Assembly: GCA_963816155.1 (NCBI GenBank)
Contig: CAWFJE010000007.1
Span: 62,001 to 126,000 of the forward strand
Length of the DNA stretch: 64,000 nt
Direction of reading: 5' to 3'
Origin: JAXGXJ01 sp963816155
Lineage (GTDB): Bacteria; Actinomycetota; Thermoleophilia; RBG-16-64-13
Part shown: positions 60,452-64,000 of the stretch, in pieces
How the letters are laid out: each line of letters starts with the position of its first letter
Position numbering within the stretch: position 1 is the stretch's first letter
The notes under the pieces: generated by a model
Seen by the model: the letters and a program-made list of their open reading frames with translations, nothing else
Told to the model about the DNA's origin: nothing
Database searches by the model: none
Program-made: the position numbers and the translations under genes

Positions 60452-61264
60452 CTACTCGCTGTGCGTGGGCAGGTGGACGGGAAGGTAGGTTCTGGTGAGC
60501 CCGCCGTCCATATCCTGAACGACCAGGCCGACGAGATAAGACCCGGGCACGGCGGTCTCCACTACCACACGCAGCCCCCGGTCGGAGAAGGTGAGAGGGT
60601 CGGAGAGCGCTTTCGACACCTGCCATGCCCGGCCTTCCACTGGGGGAGTGAGGACTTGCACAAACGCGCTGAAGCGGTCACCCGGTGCGGGCATCAGTGG
60701 GTGCGGCAGCAGGCGGCCGCCTTGCTCCTTGTAAACGACGATGCTCCTCATTTCGCCGTCGCTATCGAGCGTGAGGTTCGCCTGCAGCCGGACGGCGCCG
60801 TCGGCGGGCGTGAACAGTCCCGAAAGCCGGTGGTCGGGGCTGTCGTATCTCGTGGGCATCAAGGAACAGAAGGCGTGGCCGACTCCATCGGTGAGCAAGG
60901 GCAGGCTTGGATGGAGCCGGACAGCGATCTCGACCGGGTCGTCCCACACAGGGTGGCTCACTCCGCGGACCTCGCTTCCGCCAGGGGCGCGGATGTGTTC
61001 ACGAGCCAGAGGTCCGTAGTATCGACCAGCGTGTGGGTCCTTGAGCAGCAGTTCGGTGTAGAGGTAGGCGACGTTCTCTCCCGCCACTCGGGCCGTGAGT
61101 ATCGGTGCTCCGCCGTCATACGCAAGAGCGATGGGCCCGGTCTCCGCGCGCCCCTCACCGGGCGCACTCAGGCACGACACGTCCGCAGGCTGTGAGGGGT
61201 CGGTCTCGTACGCGAACAACTGTAGGACATGGCCATCGTGTTCGTATGTCAGCAGGACTTCCAC
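60452..61264 (-). CDS. Stand-alone paralogue of the clostripain C-terminal domain
   Basis: A 270-residue protein with no signal peptide. The segment ENVAYLYTELLLKDPHAGRY...WDDPVEIAVRLHPSL parallels the region SNVAYIYYYVSYYWESDGSY...DWGDEDVISVKYDWEP of the protease encoded upstream. Both have a second half rich in beta-strands and end with a conserved LVGLVVQDMDGGLTRTYLPV versus ALGIGVEDLDGNINWEFTEV. It is therefore a free version of the protease's C-terminal beta-sandwich, with a 22-base gap between the genes. It may compete with or assist the protease. Confidence 0.65.
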   Translation of the reverse strand: MEVLLTYEHDGHVLQLFAYETDPSQPADVSCLSAPGEGRAETGPIALAYDGGAPILTARVAGENVAYLYTELLLKDPHAGRYYGPLAREHIRAPGGSEVRGVSHPVWDDPVEIAVRLHPSLPLLTDGVGHAFCSLMPTRYDSPDHRLSGLFTPADGAVRLQANLTLDSDGEMRSIVVYKEQGGRLLPHPLMPAPGDRFSAFVQVLTPPVEGRAWQVSKALSDPLTFSDRGLRVVVETAVPGSYLVGLVVQDMDGGLTRTYLPVHLPTHSE

Positions 61265-61285
61265 GCCGCTCCAGGTTCGACCGTC

Positions 61286-63859
61286 CTATTCGGTCACGGT
61301 CACTTCGGTGAATTCCCAGTTGATGTTGCCGTCCAGGTCTTCCACTCCGATGCCCAGCGCGTAGTCCCCGGTGTAGGCGAAGTACGGGACCATGGACAAG
61401 GGGGTGTCGCCGAAAGTCATGGTGCCGCCGAGGTAGTCGACGAACGTGCCGTCGGGATCCTCATCGAACTCCAGGTATTCGTCCGTGATGGTGAACGTGT
61501 CTCCCGCCCGCGGGGTGATCTCGTGCCAGGTGCCCGCGCCTCCGCTCTTCTCGGCTGAACCGACGCCCCACACTGTCAGCATGCTGCCGTCGCCGGAAAA
61601 GTCCATCTCCGCATCTATCTGCGTTCCGCTGCTTATGAACGTGAAGGTGCCGCGCACGGTGTAGACATCATCCTCTGGAGCCGCGCCGTAGGTCGTCGGG
61701 TCGAAGAAGGCGAATTGATCGTTAGCAGTGTTTCCGTCGCTCACGAAGAACAGGGTCGGTTCCCAGTCGTACTTCACTGAGATGACATCCTCGTCGCCCC
61801 AGTCGGGGTAGTAAGCCCCGCCCATCTCCTTCGCCACCCCGGGTTCGATGAAGCCGGCATCGGCGGTAAGGTAGGAGCCATCACTCTCCCAGTAGTAGCT
61901 GACGTAGTAGTAGATGTACGCGACGTTCGAGCCCGTCACCACGGTCGACAAGGTGATGGTGCCGTCTTGGCCGATCTCGCTCGCCGAGACGGTGATGGGG
62001 GCGATGGTCAACTGGGCCGAGCCGGGGCCGACCACATCCGCTCCGGCCGCCGGTGCCGCTTCCTCGACCGCGTCCGAGAAATCGGTGTGTGTGGACTGGG
62101 CGGGAGTCACCGCTGTGATGTCGGCCATGCCGGGATCGAAGGTCTCACCCGTGTAGTGGAAGGTCAGGTAGTCGTCCCATAGCGACGCGGTGGCGAAGCG
62201 GCCCACGGAGGGAGGGTAGGCGATCGGCCAGTCCCCGAACGCGCCCGCGTACTCCGCAGAGTTGGGGAAGTAGATACTGAGTCCACCCGAAGCCGGTCGG
62301 TTCTGGCCATGGTACTCGGCGACCACGGACTGCGCGAGAACACTGTTCACCTGCTCCGCAAGCCGGGTTGTCTGCGGATCGTCGATGCGCTCCATCAGCA
62401 GGTCGACGAAGTGGGCCAGATCGATGAAGGAGGGCGGGAAGTCCTCGCCGAAGACGCCGGTGAAGGACTGCGCGTACGTGCGAGCCTCTGCCACCAGCGC
62501 TTGGTCGACATCGGCCAACGCCAGCACCAGTTCGTTCAGGGCGGAGTTGAGTTCCTGCATCATGCTCAGATCGATGACCGCCATGGTGGCTTCGAGGCTC
62601 ATTTCGGCGACGACGCTCTCGATGGTGTGGTCTCCTCCGGTGAGTTCAGCGCGTGCTTCATCATCGACGATGCGGATGTCGTCCTCCACGTAAGCGTCCA
62701 CGACCGCTCGTCCCAACTCGGCCCCTGTCATAGCCGCGTTCTCTGTCAGGGCCTGCAGGAATCCGCCGTACGCCCAGCCGACCCCGGGTTCGATCTCCTC
62801 CGACCCCACACCGAAGAGCGCGTGCGGTGCGATGGCGCTCATCACTTCGAGTTGTCCCATCAGACAGGCGTCGAAGCCGATCAGTTCAAAGGCGCCGATG
62901 CCGGTGTCCTCGACGATCGAGCCCAACGTGCTGTCGATCTCCTGGATGGTCAGCGCACTGGCCTCAACGGGGTCGTTATCGCTCCACCCTCCCGTCCAGC
63001 CGCCCCCGTGGTTCGCCATGATGAGCACGTAGCGGTCGGCAGGGTACGCGTCGATCGCCCAGGTGGCGAAATCGTAGAGGGAGCGGCCATCGCCCATGTC
63101 CACCTCGCCGATCTCAGCCGCTTCCATCGAGCCTATGGTGTAGATGTCGCTGTCTTGAGTCACCAGCCGGCGTTTGGTGTCGGTCACGTCGCCGTCGCCG
63201 TCGAAGCCGCCGGCGTAACGGTCGATCTGCGAGACGATGGTCACCAGATCGGTGGAGCCCACCAACTCGGCTTCGTTGAGGTCGAAGGCTATGTCCTGTT
63301 CGAGGAGTTCGTCGTCACCATCCTGGTACAGCATGACCAGCCAGGTGCCCGGCTCTTCGGCCTCCGTCGTGGATGTGGAGGTGGGCTCCGCGGGGGCGGT
63401 GGTGGCCACGGTCGAAGTCGTATCGACCGGCGCGGTGGTGACCGACGTGGTGAGATCGCCGCCGTCGCCAATACCCCTCAAGCCGAAGAAGAGGCCCAGA
63501 CCCAGAGCGACGACGAGCACCGCGGCCAGGGGGAGCACCCAGAAGAGGTGGGAGCGGCCCGTGGCGGTTTCAGCTGGCGCCGCGGGCTCGGGTGGCGCCG
63601 CGGGCTCGTGTGCGACGGCCCCGTCCTGGGGTGGGGCTGTCTCCGATGACCGAGCAGCTGCGGAACTGGGAAAGAGCTCGACGATCTGTGCGGCTGGGAG
63701 CCAATCAGCAAGCGTGGGGTGCCAGACCCAATCATCGGGGGTCAGCGCGCCGGATCGCGCCAGCAGCACCAACTGCTCCCAGTCGAGGGGGCCGACCTGC
63801 CCACCGGGTCCTTGCGACTTGGAATAGAACCAATCCGAAGCCAGAGGGTGACTGTTCAC
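61286..63859 (-). CDS. Membrane-anchored clostripain-family (C11) cysteine peptidase with GYF_2 domain
   Basis: An 857-residue multidomain protein. Residues about 9-63 are a GYF_2 domain (WFYSKSQ...GPLDWEQLVLLARSG). A Pro/Ala linker, one membrane helix (WVLPLAAVLVVALGLGLFFG), and a Thr-rich linker follow. The C11 peptidase domain spans about 172-560, with catalytic His284 in MANHGGGWTGG and Cys332 in GFDACLMGQLE. A C-terminal beta-sandwich follows. The start is a GTG at 63859 behind GGGGAGG. It would cleave after basic residues outside the membrane, with the GYF domain inside. Confidence 0.85.
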   Translation of the reverse strand: MNSHPLASDWFYSKSQGPGGQVGPLDWEQLVLLARSGALTPDDWVWHPTLADWLPAAQIVELFPSSAAARSSETAPPQDGAVAHEPAAPPEPAAPAETATGRSHLFWVLPLAAVLVVALGLGLFFGLRGIGDGGDLTTSVTTAPVDTTSTVATTAPAEPTSTSTTEAEEPGTWLVMLYQDGDDELLEQDIAFDLNEAELVGSTDLVTIVSQIDRYAGGFDGDGDVTDTKRRLVTQDSDIYTIGSMEAAEIGEVDMGDGRSLYDFATWAIDAYPADRYVLIMANHGGGWTGGWSDNDPVEASALTIQEIDSTLGSIVEDTGIGAFELIGFDACLMGQLEVMSAIAPHALFGVGSEEIEPGVGWAYGGFLQALTENAAMTGAELGRAVVDAYVEDDIRIVDDEARAELTGGDHTIESVVAEMSLEATMAVIDLSMMQELNSALNELVLALADVDQALVAEARTYAQSFTGVFGEDFPPSFIDLAHFVDLLMERIDDPQTTRLAEQVNSVLAQSVVAEYHGQNRPASGGLSIYFPNSAEYAGAFGDWPIAYPPSVGRFATASLWDDYLTFHYTGETFDPGMADITAVTPAQSTHTDFSDAVEEAAPAAGADVVGPGSAQLTIAPITVSASEIGQDGTITLSTVVTGSNVAYIYYYVSYYWESDGSYLTADAGFIEPGVAKEMGGAYYPDWGDEDVISVKYDWEPTLFFVSDGNTANDQFAFFDPTTYGAAPEDDVYTVRGTFTFISSGTQIDAEMDFSGDGSMLTVWGVGSAEKSGGAGTWHEITPRAGDTFTITDEYLEFDEDPDGTFVDYLGGTMTFGDTPLSMVPYFAYTGDYALGIGVEDLDGNINWEFTEVTVTE

Positions 63860-64000
63860 ATCTGCCTCCCCGGACGTGCCTCAATGCGCCAACTCGCGTT
63901 CATCGAGTATATATCGACGCGAGAATCATCTGGCGACGGATCAACCGGCGCTCGCGGCGCGGATCCTCCGCCGGAGAGCCGGCCGCGAGTACCCTGCGAC

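Noticed and set aside
62309..63649. 446-codon plus-strand frame opposite the clostripain gene
   Set aside because: It is antisense to a protein with clear catalytic motifs; its translation is Arg/Gly/Val/Asp-rich without domains.
1..64000. tRNA, rRNA, riboswitch, insertion sequences, prophage and origin
   Set aside because: I looked for T-loop GGTTCGA-type signals, transposase frames, conserved riboswitch cores and DnaA-box clusters and found none that I could support.

Overview
The window is GC-rich, densely coded on both strands, and has no rRNA, tRNA, CRISPR array or recognisable insertion sequence. Threonine-rich linkers on many envelope proteins, a class F-type sortase, an AmphiTrp protein, a PPi-type phosphofructokinase and a four-subunit 2-oxoacid:ferredoxin oxidoreductase together suggest an uncultured, probably anaerobic or facultative, deep-branching actinobacterium (Actinomycetota). 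This placement is an inference from gene content only. Several genes carry frameshifts or in-frame stops, so this is either a genome with many decaying genes or an assembly with residual indel errors.

Layout. 0-10 kb: a lipoprotein (cut by the window edge), a stand-alone pyruvate-kinase C-domain protein, an EamA exporter with a glycosyltransferase, a SELENOCYSTEINE-CONTAINING peroxiredoxin-like gene (UGA at 4240 followed by a perfect SECIS-like hairpin), a CAT-family acyltransferase, an MFS exporter, two overlapping zinc-ribbon genes and a cation-efflux gene broken by TGA. 9.4-20 kb: envelope proteins (LppM-like lipoprotein, sortase, a double chagasin-like protein, fasciclin lipoprotein), a metallo-beta-lactamase-fold hydrolase, a zinc alcohol dehydrogenase, TatA and PPi-phosphofructokinase. 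20-24 kb: Rieske protein, MFS transporter, class I amidotransferase and a methyltransferase preceded by a hairpin/operator.

23.6-31.5 kb is a catabolic island: acyl-CoA dehydrogenase (frameshifted), divergent 2-oxoacid:ferredoxin oxidoreductase gamma-delta-alpha-beta, MaoC-type hydratase, PLP-dependent threonine dehydratase-like enzyme, and a DUF35/thiolase pair. This is consistent with amino-acid or acyl-CoA oxidation feeding electrons to ferredoxin. 31.7-42 kb holds small envelope proteins, a degenerate nuclease-like protein, a PRC-barrel protein, an AI-2E-family permease, an IscR-like Rrf2 regulator with a promoter/operator, a glucosaminidase, a B12-binding radical SAM protein, an RRM protein and a nitroreductase.

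42-46 kb is a compact flavin electron-transfer operon: an RnfD/NqrB-like membrane domain fused to an FNR-type reductase, plus a tandemly duplicated (1,072-bp period) pair of ApbE flavin transferase and FMN-binding protein. 46-54.7 kb: a GH3 glycosidase, two iron-sulfur flavoproteins flanking a PEPCK-like P-loop protein (DUF4914-type, frameshifted), and a TetR-controlled 14-TM exporter with its operator. 54-58.3 kb: ferritin-like protein, QueG-like iron-sulfur protein, CaCA antiporter and an amino-acid ABC binding protein. 58.4-59.8 kb is a gene graveyard (mrr pseudogene, hydrolase stub). The end is a clostripain operon in which the protease's C-terminal domain is repeated as a separate gene.
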